From Mesostigma viride (lineage: Eukaryota; Streptophyta; Mesostigmatophyceae; Mesostigmatales; Mesostigmataceae): DNA of 63,580 nucleotides. Below are positions 29,493 to 39,410 of this stretch, in pieces (positions within the stretch are counted from its first letter, which is position 1; every line of letters begins with the position of its first letter). The position numbers were made by a program, and so were the translations under genes. Location of the stretch: positions 1 through 63,580 of the forward strand of contig RPFO01000992.1 of assembly GCA_009746045.1 (NCBI GenBank), read 5' to 3'. Below the pieces are notes generated by a model. That model made no database searches. It was not told the DNA's origin and saw nothing but the letters and a program-made list of their open reading frames with translations.

Positions 29493-31140
29493 GCGGCAGC
29501 AGCAGCAGCAACGACAGCAGCAGCAGCACCCGCAGCAGCAGCAGCAACTACCGCAGCAGCAACAACCCCAGACGAGGTCACAGCGGCTGCCACGGTACCC
29601 TGAGCAGCCCGGGTACGAGAATGAAGACACGCTGCACTACAGTTATCGGCAGCCAGTCACGGAGCGACCATCGCATCCCTGGGCAGGGCGGGGTCGCCCC
29701 CTGGGACCGCCGCCGGCCCCAGCACCTCGGGGCAGACGTAGAGTGTCTTTCGGCAGCACTTCCCTGTTACCCACGGTGTTGTGGAACTCGGATGATGACG
29801 GGGAGGAAACCGGGGCAGATGGCGAGTTCGATGATTTGGAGGGGGCCGTGGCGGATATTGAGGGACCAGGGGCGCAGGGCCCGTCCTTTGGAGCTCATAG
29901 GCCCCGGGTTCGGCTAGGGGATGACAGAATCGCTACCGCACACGACGAGGAGACTCAGACACCCGTCCAGCGACCCGCCCCCCAGCCGCCGCGTCCTAGG
30001 ACACATGACAGCAGCATCGTCCACTCGCCTGCGGTCGTCATCAACCTGAATTTCAGCAGGGTGGCCTTGGATGACCCGGGGTACGAACACCCATCGTCTG
30101 TACAGGTGCGGCGAACGCATGGCACGCCGGCCAGCTCCGGATCTCTCCCCCGGTCGCAGCCCCCAGCCTTCGGCTCCATTGCCTATCGTGAGGTCGGTGG
30201 ACCCAAGCCTAATACGGTGAAGGCCCCACCGATGCCTACCTTCAAGAATGTTCCCAAGCTGCACGCGGACATGAAACCGCGGGAGATTGACGAATGGGGG
30301 CGCATGTGGCAACAGCAGTATACCGTCTGGTGTAACCACCACAGTTGGGAACTGGCCACCTGCGATCTCATCCCGCATGTTGTCAACACCTGCATGGACC
30401 CCTCGGTGGTGAGCATCCTAAATTGTGAGAGCATCGCATCCCAATCGTACCCGCAAACCGTGGAGGAGCTGATGGACCGGGTGCGCTGCAAGCTGGTGCC
30501 CCCAGATGTTGTAATCCACGAGCGACTCGCATTCGGCAAGCTGCGCCAGGGAGCCACTCCGTACCGCGAGTTCCTATCCAAGTTTGAGTCCAGCGCCGCC
30601 TACCTGACAGACATGACCTGGTACGAGTACAAGATCCGGTTCATTGAGGCCCTCAGTCCCGAGCTGCAGGATGAGGTACTGAAGCACTACGCTGAGGTCC
30701 CCTGGGATGAGTGGGATATCCTGAAAATCCAGCGGTATCTTCTGCAGGTGGCCGACGTCGTGGCTCGCGGGCGCGCACCATCGGTGCGTCGTTTCTTCCG
30801 ATCAGGTCCCCCGCACGACGGCGAGGGGAACGATGACTCCCCTGATGACCTGGAGGACGGGAACGCTGACCATGGCCTCAACGCCATCGACGCGAGTAAA
30901 GCCCGTTGCTTCATGTGCTTTGAGGTGGGTCACCTCAGGCGCGACTGCCCCAAACTCCGTAGCAGGCACGCTGGACGTGGCACGCGGGAGACCGAGCCCA
31001 GGTTTTCAGGCCCGGCGTTCGGCAGTCGCCCGGACTCCTCCGGCCCAAGGGACAAGCCCCGCAACGCGGACGAGCGGGCGCCAGCAGGCCCGGCAGTTCA
31101 CGACTCAGCACCAACAGCCGCGGCCGCCAGCGATTCATGA
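29111..31140 (+). CDS. gag: Gag polyprotein with CCHC zinc knuckle (frameshift in polyglutamine repeat)
   Basis: The ATG at 29111 starts MPRRRREPVNREIEQ. A long CAG/CAA-encoded glutamine tract (about 29365-29580) contains the frame change into the second frame, which then reads RRRVSFGSTSLLPTVLWNSD and on. The capsid-like region includes EIDEWGRMWQQQYTVWCNHH, GATPYREFLSKFESSAAYLT and MTWYEYKIRFIEALSPELQD, the usual retrotransposon Gag (UBN2/Retrotrans_gag) pattern. The nucleocapsid has CFMCFEVGHLRRDC, a CCHC knuckle, near residue ~385 of the second frame. The stop at 31140 is not followed by a pol frame. The repeat slippage may be a real polymorphism or a sequencing error. Confidence 0.85.
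29365..29580. repeat. CAG/CAA trinucleotide repeat
   Basis: Imperfect CAG-rich array inside gag, encoding polyglutamine in one frame and polyserine or polyalanine in the others. It coincides with the gag frame change. Confidence 0.9.
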
Positions 31141-34100
31141 GTTCTACCAAGGGCGTGCTGCGCGCGGTCATTGAGATCGAGGCTCACTGGCTAGCCTCCG
31201 GACAACGTGCGACCTTTGAGTCACCAGCAGTGGCCGGTTACGAGTTTGCCGCTGGAAGAATACTATAATATATATATTATTATATTAGTATATTTAACTA
31301 ATAATTATATTTTTATAATATGTTCAGTCCGGTGCGCTTTTCCAGTCCTAGTGGCTGGCCACCTTAGCCATTCTGAGAATGCCACCTGTGTGTAGGGCAA
31401 GGGGGGGTGTCTGTTTTGCGCCGGCGAGTGGTTTGGTTTCCCGATGGTTCCTTTTGGTGCCCTGACAGCGAGTATAGGGCACATAGCATTACACACGAGC
31501 GCCCGGCAGTCCAGCATCCTTGACTCCTGGGCAGTAATTGGACGATCGCGTGGACGCGTCGTCCCCGGGGGAAGGGGAGGGGTCGCAGGGCGTATGAAAC
31601 CAGATGGCTACTAATAATACCATATACTTCTTTACTATTCCTACCTTTTATATACTAAGTACTTGTACTGGTCCACTACACTTCTTAATTATATCTAGCT
31701 ATGATACCATACTCTTCTTAATTATATCTAGCTCCTGTATGATCGGCACGGTTCGGCTTTGGATCGAGCCGGCCATCTATGTAGGAATCCACCGCAGGCG
31801 CGCGTGGATCCGACGACCCTTCTACTGCCATGCCAGGGATCGATGCGCAGCCGCGCGTGGATCCGACGACCCTTCTACTGCCATGCCAGGGATCGATGCG
31901 CCAGCGTGCGGATATTATATATTTTCGATATTCTCTATTTTCTATATAATATATTTTCTCCATGATATATTCTCTATGGGTTAATCTGCAGTTGGCGGTG
32001 GGCTTGAACGGGTCGTCCCGAAGAGGACCACGTCAGGCACTCAGCACCGCATGTGCACATGGTCCTGGCCTTTTTGGACATGGGCTCACCGGATGCTTGA
32101 TGATTCTACTACTAAGGCGTCCGTACCGAGGCATCTCCGCGTGGGATGCCGGATTCGGCAGCGAGTGCCAGTGACCCCAGACTACGGCCTGACTGCACGT
32201 CGCGTCCCGCGTGACCAACGGACGCGGAGTCCCATGGCACGCGGCCAAGTATTATTATAGGGAGTCTTCCGGCTGGCGGCTATGAGTCACGGCTCCCTGA
32301 CTTCCTGGCGCATGAGGGACGCGCCTCGCTTCTCGTGCACCCGTACGTGATTAATTTCACCATTGCGACACGGTGCATGGAGACGGCACGGTGCGTGGAG
32401 GCTGTTGCAACCCCGATGCGACTGGGCGATCAGGCAGGGCGGAGCCTGTACTGAATCGTGGTCGGCCGGCAAACAGATGTACAGCACCTTGTTGAATTGT
32501 CGGTAGCCAACCAATTGGCTACCCCGGCATTGAGTCGACGCCTAGCTGGGTCAGGGCACTCCTGGGCTCGAGTAACCGTGCATGCGGGGCGCGCCCGCGT
32601 CCGCCGCGACCGTCGGGAGTAAGGGCCCCCGGGGCTGCAAACATATGCGGGCACGGTGCAGTTGCATGGCGACAGCATGTACTGCCGGCAGTAGTGGTGG
32701 ATGATCCAGCCGGTCGTGGTTGCACTGGTTGCGCTGGTGCCGGTCGTGGTTGCATCAGAAGCAGGTGGCGGTGTCCGGTCATTGTCTCACCGCCTCAACA
32801 GTGCGCGTGCATGGTGCCGATGCCACATGATGTGGCGCTGTCGCCCCGCAGACTGCCGGTGTCCGAGTAACCCCCGGTATCACTGCATAGGGCCGGTACA
32901 TCCGCTCTGAGCGGACCCGGCGCTGACGCGCGCTGAGTCATGGCAGAGCACTGAGGTACATGGGACGTGCAGGATCTGGCCGTCGAGGGCGAGTCACGGA
33001 GACTGTGAACGGCGACCCGAGACTGAGAGGCAGGAAGGATCGAGCTGCTTGAGTCTGAGCACCTAGTCACTGCCCGCGACCCTGTGCATGGCTACCATAG
33101 CGCAGTGTTCGCGTCCCTCCTGTGGGCTGAGCCCGGTAGGGAGTTGTTCGATCCTTGCACCACTGGTGGAGGCCGATCGAGCGTGATTTGCAAGTGGCTC
33201 GTGTCCGCACGCCTACGAGGTTGCATGGATGAGGGACTCAGAGCAGGGCGTTCCATGTGCATGGCGGGCGGGCTGTGTGGGCTTCAAAATGTACTATACC
33301 CCATGGCCATGCACTGGTACAGGGGTGGTGAGAGGCCTTCAAGCTTCGAGTGGGGGATGTTGCGACGCGCGGGGGGGACTGCATACATAGGGGCGTGTTT
33401 CTGTTGCGGGAATGGGAATCCTGGGCAAGACAGCCAAGCGGGGTGGACAGGCGGATCGGTCGTGCGCGGGTTTGACCCCGGCCCACGATCGCTGTATGTG
33501 CTTGAGCATCTGTGCGCTGGGCGCGATCGAGCCCGAGGAGCTCTTGTTTGGGACTGCGGGGTTGCTTCGGCCCTACTCCATGAGCAGCACGGTGTCTCGC
33601 AGGGGCAACGTTACTGATACGGCAGTTCCCGCAAAGCGTGTCACTCCCCGACCTGCCCATTGCATTATATAAGTGCGGGCATTGCGGGCGCTATGCAGTC
33701 CACGTCGGCGGCCTCGAGCATCACATGCTTATGGGCCTACGCAAGCATCAACCGTGCTCTTGCTGTGCAAGTGTCACGGAGGGTGTGACTGCGAGCTGAG
33801 GAGTTTTCCCCCGCTTGCGGTGGAGTTCAGGCACATTGGCAGTCAGGAATACGGGGACCGGCGACTGCTCCGGTCTATGCACGTTGGCGGCCGGAGTGGT
33901 GTTGTGCCTAAACTACTGCAGCTTCGTGGAGGAGTTGGCAGGGCGCACTCCAGTGGACACGCTGGGGCCCTGCTAGTTTTGGGCACTTAACGTGCCATAT
34001 CATCCAAGTCTCCGGTGTTGATCGACTTTGACTGTTTCCTGCGTTGGATAGAGACGGCGGGGCGCACTCTAGTGGACACACTAGGGCCTTGCGGGCACTT

Positions 34101-34966
34101 GCATGCGTTCGCAGACCTGTGCAGGGGAGGCGCACTCTAGTGGCCACGCTAGGGCTTCCCCCTCTATACAGCCACTTCAGCGGCGGCCAGGGAGGGCCAC
34201 GTTGCATGGTCGGTAGGCTCACGGCGCGCCTGTATTTGAGAGGACGCGTACAGCTGTCGGTAGTGAGGCGATGGATCAGATTCTCCTGGTGCACGCCCTC
34301 GCTTCTGAGCATGGAGCCTGCACTGCATGCTGTGCCTCACAGTCGTCGACGCTAGTAGTACTCTTAATCGTCGTGTGATCACGCGCATCAGTCGCGCTGT
34401 AAGACTGGGTTTCGGCTGGATGGGATACCTGACTGGCCACCTCGTCGGCCGGATCATCAAGTTGTATGCATGAAAAATATTCCCTCCTGCTGACAGTCCC
34501 GATTGGCTATATAAAGAGTTGCCCTTGCGTGGCAAGTCTGGGGGGACCTGGTTTCACTGGCCCGTTGGTGCACAAGGGCTGGGACATAGTGACCCTATGG
34601 TCAACATTTCATCAAGTTTGAGACTGCTCAGGACCTCAGGACTGGTTGAGCGGGATTACATGGACTGTGCATTATTATGTGGATGGGATAGGGCACGCGG
34701 TGGCGTCCCCTAAGGTGGCTCCAGTGGATCGGCGCGCCAACAACGGCGGTCGCTGAGATGGTTGTGAGAGTTTTATGACGGATAGCGGAATGATCCTGTC
34801 ATCCTGTTTCATGCTACTACGTCAGGGTTGGTCCTGTGTATCAACCTCTAGAGGAACTGGTATTACTAACCCGCGGGTGAACCGGGGTTGGGACATAGTA
34901 CTCTTATAGTAGTGTAGCATACTTGTTTCTTTTCCCACTCTTGTACGGTAGGGACTACCGACCCCC
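31141..34966 (+). other. Retrotransposon region normally holding pol, no coding recognised
   Basis: No RT (YxDD), integrase (HHCC, DDE) or protease (DTG/DSG) motif could be found in any frame by reading the open stretches. A short possible remnant (GVLRAVIEIEAHWLASGQRA) follows gag. Features include an AT-rich patch at 31262-31320, a ~52-bp tandem duplication near 31806-31905 (TTCTACTGCCATGCCAGGGA), and three related CGCACTC(C/T)AGTGG...CGCTAGGGC units at about 33945, 34055 and 34128. It looks like replaced or captured non-coding sequence. Confidence 0.6.
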
Positions 34967-34981
34967 GTGGGGGGGGAGGAG
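34967..34981 (+). promoter_or_regulatory. Polypurine tract before 3' LTR
   Basis: GTGGGGGGGGAGGAG lies immediately upstream of the 3' LTR start at 34982, the expected place for the plus-strand primer. Confidence 0.8.
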
Positions 34982-35643
34982 TGTTGCGTGCCGGCCCTTT
35001 AGGACGGACGCAACAATGGAATAAATTATATACTTTGGCTTGTTGTCATAGTCCGTAGGACTTTGGGACTTATTTCGGGACTTAATTTGGGAATCGTCCC
35101 TTAGTCAGGACCTTTGTATGGAACTATGATAGTTTGTGTGATTCGGGCCAGTTATTTTGGGCCTAGGTTGTTGTATGCGATCTTCTAGGGGCCGGTGCAG
35201 TCGCGCCGCGCTGCGTACTTTATAGCTGGTTGAGATATTGTACTCATGCGTGGATTCTGTAGGTGAGGGTCGATGTCGACCCGAGATTGTGTGTGGACTG
35301 CATGCTTAGGAAGGTCGGCGCCATGTCGGCGCCCTTTGCCAGCTTGGTGGCGGACCTAGGTGAAATTGGTCCGAGGACGAGAGTCTCGTCCTCTTGGTTT
35401 GATGAATGATAAGTGCGATGACGCCTACACATTAAACCTGGGGCAACTATCCATTTGTAATTGGTCTTGCTAGCCATTATAAGTGTGTATCAATTAGCTT
35501 GGCGTCAAGCCGCGATGCCAGATATCTCACGACCCCAGTCGTGACGCGCAATCTGCATTAGGCTACCTTGATTATTCCTAATTCCGGCATGGAGGATCTT
35601 TCGCTACGTCACTCAGGCTAGGGACCTGGGTTGGCACGTAACA
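34982..35643 (+). repeat. 3' long terminal repeat (662 bp)
   Basis: Same length and, where compared, same sequence as the 5' LTR at 27149-27810. Followed at once by the GCGAA target duplication and the resumed adenosyltransferase reading frame. Confidence 0.95.
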
Positions 35644-35862
35644 GCGAACTCGTGCTTGCACCTGGCCCGCTCCGTGTGCCGCCGCGCCGAACGATCCGTG
35701 GCGTTCCTCGCCTCGACGCACGAGGGCCGCGTCGACGCGTCCGTCCTGTCGTTCATGAACCGCATGTCCGACCTGCTGTTCGTGTGCGCGAGGATGGAGG
35801 CCGACGCGTCGGAAGTGCGTTACAAAAAGGGGCAGGCGAACGAAGTTATTTTCAAACCATAG
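35644..35862 (+). pseudogene. ATP:cob(I)alamin adenosyltransferase, C-terminal half
   Basis: After the duplicated GCGAA the frame reads NSCLHLARSVCRRAERSVAF, then LSFMNRMSDLLFVCARM, and stops at 35860-35862. CRRAER and NRMSD are the conserved C-terminal signatures of PduO-type adenosyltransferases that bind ATP and position cobalamin. Deleting the retrotransposon and one GCGAA rejoins GDGEA to NSCLH in frame. The gene ends 14 bp before the next start (35877), typical viral spacing. Confidence 0.9.
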
Positions 35863-35876
35863 TCTGAAAGGACGAA

Positions 35877-36605
35877 ATGGCATCCGAAATCGAACCGGAG
35901 AAACCGTTAAGGGTCCACGTCCCGGGCCGACTCGATAGCAGTCCTCCCCCCGGGCTGTACAAGTTAGAGGGGCGAGAGGAGGAAGAGTGCGTCGTCCGAG
36001 AGAGCACGTACGATTCGAGTGACAAAGGGAGCGGGGGGACTTCCGACCCGGAGCGCCTGTGGACCTCGAAAATCGAGCGCCTGGTGTTCGCGTGGGGCCA
36101 GAAGGCCGTCGCGTATCGCCAGATGCACGAGATGGCGTCGACCCGCGCCATGTTCTTTTACAATCTGTTGGGCATTCCCACGATCGTATTGTCGGCGACT
36201 GCGGGCACGCTCGCGTTCAGCGGGAGAAAGTTCCCCAACGTGAACATGGATATGTGCGTGGGGGCCGCGAGCATGCTCGTGAGCGCCCTTTCCGGAATAC
36301 AAAACTTTTTGCATTTCTCTCAAAAATCCGAGCAACACAAACAAATGGTCCACAAATTCGCGGCGTTCTACCACACCGTGGACGCCGAGTTGACGAAACA
36401 CAGGAAGCACCGCATGAACCCGTTCGACTTTCTGCAGGTGTTGCGACTCGATCTAGACCGGCTCGTGTCCGACGGGCCGACCATCCCGCCGAGCATCCGG
36501 AAAAAACACGAGAAGACACTCGAAGTGCGGAGGTGTCGGCGCAACTCGGATGAGACGGAGATCATCATCAGCGTGAAGGAGGAGGAGCGGATGGCGATTG
36601 TTTAA
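35877..36605 (+). CDS. SLATT-like two-transmembrane protein
   Basis: The 242-residue product has a polar N-terminus, then a helical segment (IERLVFAWGQKAVAYRQMHE). Two transmembrane helices follow (FFYNLLGIPTIVLSATAGTL and CVGAASMLVSALSGIQNFL), then a cytosolic helical tail with QKSEQHKQMVHKFAAFYHTV. This layout matches the SLATT family (2-TM proteins associated in bacteria with SMODS/SLOG nucleotide-signalling defence systems), members of which also occur in giant viruses. In bacteria they are thought to be pore-forming effectors; the viral role is unknown. No SMODS or SLOG partner is seen next to it. The gene is intact. Confidence 0.6.
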   Translation: MASEIEPEKPLRVHVPGRLDSSPPPGLYKLEGREEEECVVRESTYDSSDKGSGGTSDPERLWTSKIERLVFAWGQKAVAYRQMHEMASTRAMFFYNLLGIPTIVLSATAGTLAFSGRKFPNVNMDMCVGAASMLVSALSGIQNFLHFSQKSEQHKQMVHKFAAFYHTVDAELTKHRKHRMNPFDFLQVLRLDLDRLVSDGPTIPPSIRKKHEKTLEVRRCRRNSDETEIIISVKEEERMAIV

Positions 36606-36642
36606 AATTGTAGAAGTACTTATTGTACGGAGCGCGGACGAC

Positions 36643-36828
36643 ATGCGCGGTCTCTCGGTGATCGTTTATTTCTTCGTCACCTACGTGTTGCTGGTCTTCC
36701 GGCCGCGGTGTATGTTCCAGGAGAACGGACGCCCGCTGCCCTTCGGAATCGGGACCAATCAGACGCTGTTGCCCTTTTGGATCGTCGCCCTCCTAGCGGC
36801 GCTTTACACTCGCTTGCTCGCGGAATAA
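36643..36828 (+). CDS. Small two-helix membrane protein
   Basis: About 61 residues from the ATG at 36643: one helix (LSVIVYFFVTYVLLVF), a short loop with RPRCMFQENGRPLPFG, and a second helix (TLLPFWIVALLAALYTRLL). It stops at 36828 and the next gene starts 2 bp later, so the two are probably co-transcribed. No family recognised. Confidence 0.55.
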   Translation: MRGLSVIVYFFVTYVLLVFRPRCMFQENGRPLPFGIGTNQTLLPFWIVALLAALYTRLLAE

Positions 36829-36830
36829 GG

Positions 36831-37076
36831 ATGGACACTCTCGAACTGCCGTGTTTCGACCCGTCCAGCGAACTGGAGGAGGCGTACGTCGGAGACGATC
36901 TGCCGGACGCCTTTGAGAGTCACTACCGCGACGACCTGCTGAACCTGTACCTCGCCCTTCGCGAGATGGCGAGCGCGTCCGGTCTCCCCTTCTTCCGCGA
37001 CGCGACGTTCTCCAAATTTTGCGATTTCGTGAAGTCGACGAGCACGCGCGAGAATATTCCTCCCCCTCTTTACTAG
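36831..37076 (+). CDS. Small acidic unrecognised protein
   Basis: An 81-residue intact frame (MDTLELPCFDPSSELEEAYV...), acidic at the N-terminus and helical in the middle (YRDDLLNLYLALREMASASG). It is tightly packed between neighbours, with 2 and 5 bp gaps, which supports its being a real viral gene. No family recognised. Confidence 0.55.
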   Translation: MDTLELPCFDPSSELEEAYVGDDLPDAFESHYRDDLLNLYLALREMASASGLPFFRDATFSKFCDFVKSTSTRENIPPPLY

Positions 37077-37081
37077 AAAGG

Positions 37082-37882
37082 ATGGACTCTCTCGTCCGAG
37101 GGCGTTTCGGGAACCCGCGCAACGTGATCACGCTCAATCGCGTCCCTCCGATCTTGAACCCGCTCATCAACGAACAGCCGCCGGCCGTGCTGTCTCCCGT
37201 CGACGAGGTCATCGTAACGCCCGTGGGCCCCTCTCTCCTGGTCATCCCCCGCTCTATCATGGAACAGCACGAGGTCGTCCACGTGGTCGGGAACAGCATC
37301 ACGTATTGTCCCTACACGGGATGCGCGGCCGCGTACCCGCTCCCGTACAGCACCACCGGGCTGGTGTACAACAGCAACGTCCTCTTGTACGACCACACGG
37401 ACGGGTCGCTCCTCTGCCAGCTCCTGGGGATGTACGTGAAGGGTCCTAAGCGCGGGGTGATGATCCCGAGGACGCCGGCGATCGTGTGTCCGTACACGGC
37501 GGTGACGTCCCTCTCCCGCCCCGAGACGACCTTCGGGGACTTGAGGGGGTACGGGGCGAACGTGTCCTACGTCCACGGGTCTCCGACGGACGGGGGATAC
37601 GATTGGACGGACAAGTACGCGGAATACAGGGATTCGAGAGACGTAAAGTTCCCGGTCGCCGCGCCGTTCCGTCCTAGTGGCCGCGTGCATCCCAAGGATC
37701 TGGGATACGTGGACCTGTGGGACGACTCAAAGGAGTTCGTGCCCGGCCGGCCGGCGTCGTTCGGCGACATGACGGCGCTCTTGTCTCAGCGCCACTTCCC
37801 GGTTTCGATGTTCGCGTTCGCCCACTCGGCGTTCGAGCGCGAGTTGCGGGAACTCGACCCCCCGACGCGGTTCCCCATTTAA
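37082..37882 (+). CDS. DUF3179-family protein
   Basis: The intact 266-residue product shows HEVVHVVGNSITYCPYTGCA, then TGLVYNSNVLLYDHTDGSLL, CQLLGMYVKGPKRGVMIPR and a closing SLSRPETTFG. This follows the DUF3179 pattern in order (VNDxVGGxPVxVTYCPLxGxA, GxLYNSDLxMYDRxTxSLWxQ, P-T-V-L). DUF3179 proteins are mostly bacterial and archaeal and of unknown function. In this gene the usual SLWSQ becomes SLLCQ. No signal peptide is evident. Its place in a compact viral cluster argues that it belongs to the virus. Confidence 0.7.
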   Translation: MDSLVRGRFGNPRNVITLNRVPPILNPLINEQPPAVLSPVDEVIVTPVGPSLLVIPRSIMEQHEVVHVVGNSITYCPYTGCAAAYPLPYSTTGLVYNSNVLLYDHTDGSLLCQLLGMYVKGPKRGVMIPRTPAIVCPYTAVTSLSRPETTFGDLRGYGANVSYVHGSPTDGGYDWTDKYAEYRDSRDVKFPVAAPFRPSGRVHPKDLGYVDLWDDSKEFVPGRPASFGDMTALLSQRHFPVSMFAFAHSAFERELRELDPPTRFPI

Positions 37883-37899
37883 TCTGCGCGTACTTTATA

Positions 37900-39180
37900 A
37901 TGGGGAAGGAGCTCTTGATCTTCGCGATCATCACCATGGCCGTGCTGGCCATCGCGTACTTGAGCGTGACCACCACCTCCGCCGACGATAAGGACGCCGA
38001 CAAGAAGGACGAGAAGCCGGTCGCCGCCGCTGCCGCGGCCGCTGCAGAGGAAGGGGACTCGCCGGCAATGGAGGAGTCGGAGGAGGCGGATCCCGTCGCG
38101 ATGGTGGTCGTCAAGTTGCCGGAGGAGATGACGAACGAGGAGCTGGCCAAGGAGCGGGCGCGACTGCTCGCTCTGAACAACGGGAACGAGAACGCCGAGG
38201 CCGTCAAGCGCATCCAGGCGTACATCGAGGCGCGCGAGATCGAGCAGAGCGCGTTTCCGACGGCGGCGGACATAGCGGGGGCGGACGGGGACCGTCAGAC
38301 GGGGCTGGAGAAGGCCAGCGCGCAGACCCTGACGTTCCTCGAGAGGGCGTATCGCGAGACCTTGCGGTTCTCGCACGACACGCCCGCGTTGCGTCCGAGC
38401 GCGCGAGGCGTCAATCTCATCAAAGACCGGCTGCTGGAGTGCGTGGAGAAGACGCTCAACGACGAGGAGACGCGTCTGCGCGCCGTCCGCGACGCCCTGA
38501 CGAAAGACACGTCGGTGCGCAAGGCGGCCAACGATGCGCTCAACCGGTACAAGGAGCAGTGGCGACCCGCCTACGACACGTTCGAGGCCTATCTGGAAGG
38601 CGACCGAGCGCGCCGCGCGCCGAACGTCATGATCTCGTTCCTCATGAACATGGGCATACAAGGGGAGATCGCGAGCTACGTCGAGAACCCGTACTCGTTC
38701 GTGCGTCTCAACGTGGCGGGGAACACGCCCAAGGTGCTCGAATGGCTCTTGAGCGAGCGGTACAAGCAGGACAACGCGGGGTCCAAGGCCCTGCGGCCCA
38801 TCCTGGACGGCGACAGCAACGCCATGAAGAACAACCTCAAGAACGCGAGTCACAAGGCGATGGACGAGGAGGCGGTCCGACTGCGCAAGAGCCACGACGA
38901 GCACAACGCCGCCGACATCAGCGGGAAGGCCGCCAAGAAGCTGCTGCTAGACGATTTCCTGCGCCAGAAACGTGCGGCCGAGGCCGCCTACGGCGACGCG
39001 ATCGACGCCGAGCCGCGCGGCGTCATGTTCGACTTCCTGTGGACAACGCAGGAGATCTCCAAAATGAGTGTAGACGACATTTCGAAATTGGTCGCGAATC
39101 CGGCCGAATGGGTGCAGCGGTCCGCGGACAACGCGAAACGCATGCGGACGTTTATTTTCACGAACGAATATTTTCGTTGA
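37900..39180 (+). CDS. N-terminally membrane-anchored helical protein
   Basis: The 426-residue intact frame starts at 37900, right after a TTTATA run. One N-terminal transmembrane helix (LLIFAIITMAVLAIAYLSV) is followed by an alanine/glutamate-rich linker and a long alpha-helical body with many charged heptad-like stretches. It ends in SKLVANPAEWVQRSADNAKR and a basic/aromatic tail. It is likely a virion membrane or internal virion protein. No family recognised. Confidence 0.6.
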   Translation: MGKELLIFAIITMAVLAIAYLSVTTTSADDKDADKKDEKPVAAAAAAAAEEGDSPAMEESEEADPVAMVVVKLPEEMTNEELAKERARLLALNNGNENAEAVKRIQAYIEAREIEQSAFPTAADIAGADGDRQTGLEKASAQTLTFLERAYRETLRFSHDTPALRPSARGVNLIKDRLLECVEKTLNDEETRLRAVRDALTKDTSVRKAANDALNRYKEQWRPAYDTFEAYLEGDRARRAPNVMISFLMNMGIQGEIASYVENPYSFVRLNVAGNTPKVLEWLLSERYKQDNAGSKALRPILDGDSNAMKNNLKNASHKAMDEEAVRLRKSHDEHNAADISGKAAKKLLLDDFLRQKRAAEAAYGDAIDAEPRGVMFDFLWTTQEISKMSVDDISKLVANPAEWVQRSADNAKRMRTFIFTNEYFR

Positions 39181-39197
39181 TGTGTATGAATTAAGAA

Positions 39198-39410
39198 ATG
39201 AATGACCTTTACGCAATCTTGCTGACTCTCGTGGGAGTGATGGTGATATGGTTCGGGACGTCCATGATCCCCAAGAACCCCAAACAATCCTCTACATTGC
39301 AAAATCTTCCCAGCCGCGTGTTCATTGCGGGGGGCATGCTCGCGTGCATCCCGGGCGCCATCGCGGCCTTCCGTTTCGCACGGGAACGGATGGCTAGTTC
39401 CAAAACGTGA
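39198..39410 (+). CDS. Small two-helix membrane protein
   Basis: Seventy residues with two hydrophobic helices (LYAILLTLVGVMVIWFG and VFIAGGMLACIPGAIAAF) around a polar loop, then a basic tail. The 3' end overlaps the end of the convergent YqaJ-like gene by 17 bp. No family recognised. Confidence 0.55.
   Translation: MNDLYAILLTLVGVMVIWFGTSMIPKNPKQSSTLQNLPSRVFIAGGMLACIPGAIAAFRFARERMASSKT

Larger units (their letters stand above)
27149..35643 (+). mobile_element. LTR retrotransposon with gag only (TR-GAG type), inserted in the adenosyltransferase gene
   Basis: The element is 8,495 bp, with 662-bp LTRs that look identical, start TGTTGCG and end GTAACA, and a 5-bp target duplication GCGAA (27144-27148 and 35644-35648). 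A primer-binding-like site follows the 5' LTR and a polypurine tract precedes the 3' LTR. The only sizeable gene is gag (29111-31140). No protease, integrase, reverse transcriptase or RNase H motif was found in the ~3.8 kb after gag, so it needs enzymes from elsewhere. Identical LTRs indicate a very recent insertion. Confidence 0.93.

Noticed and set aside
31141-34966. Possible pol gene of the retrotransposon
   Set aside because: No YxDD, DTG/DSG, HHCC or DDE pattern was found in any of the longer open stretches, and those stretches have unrelated composition.
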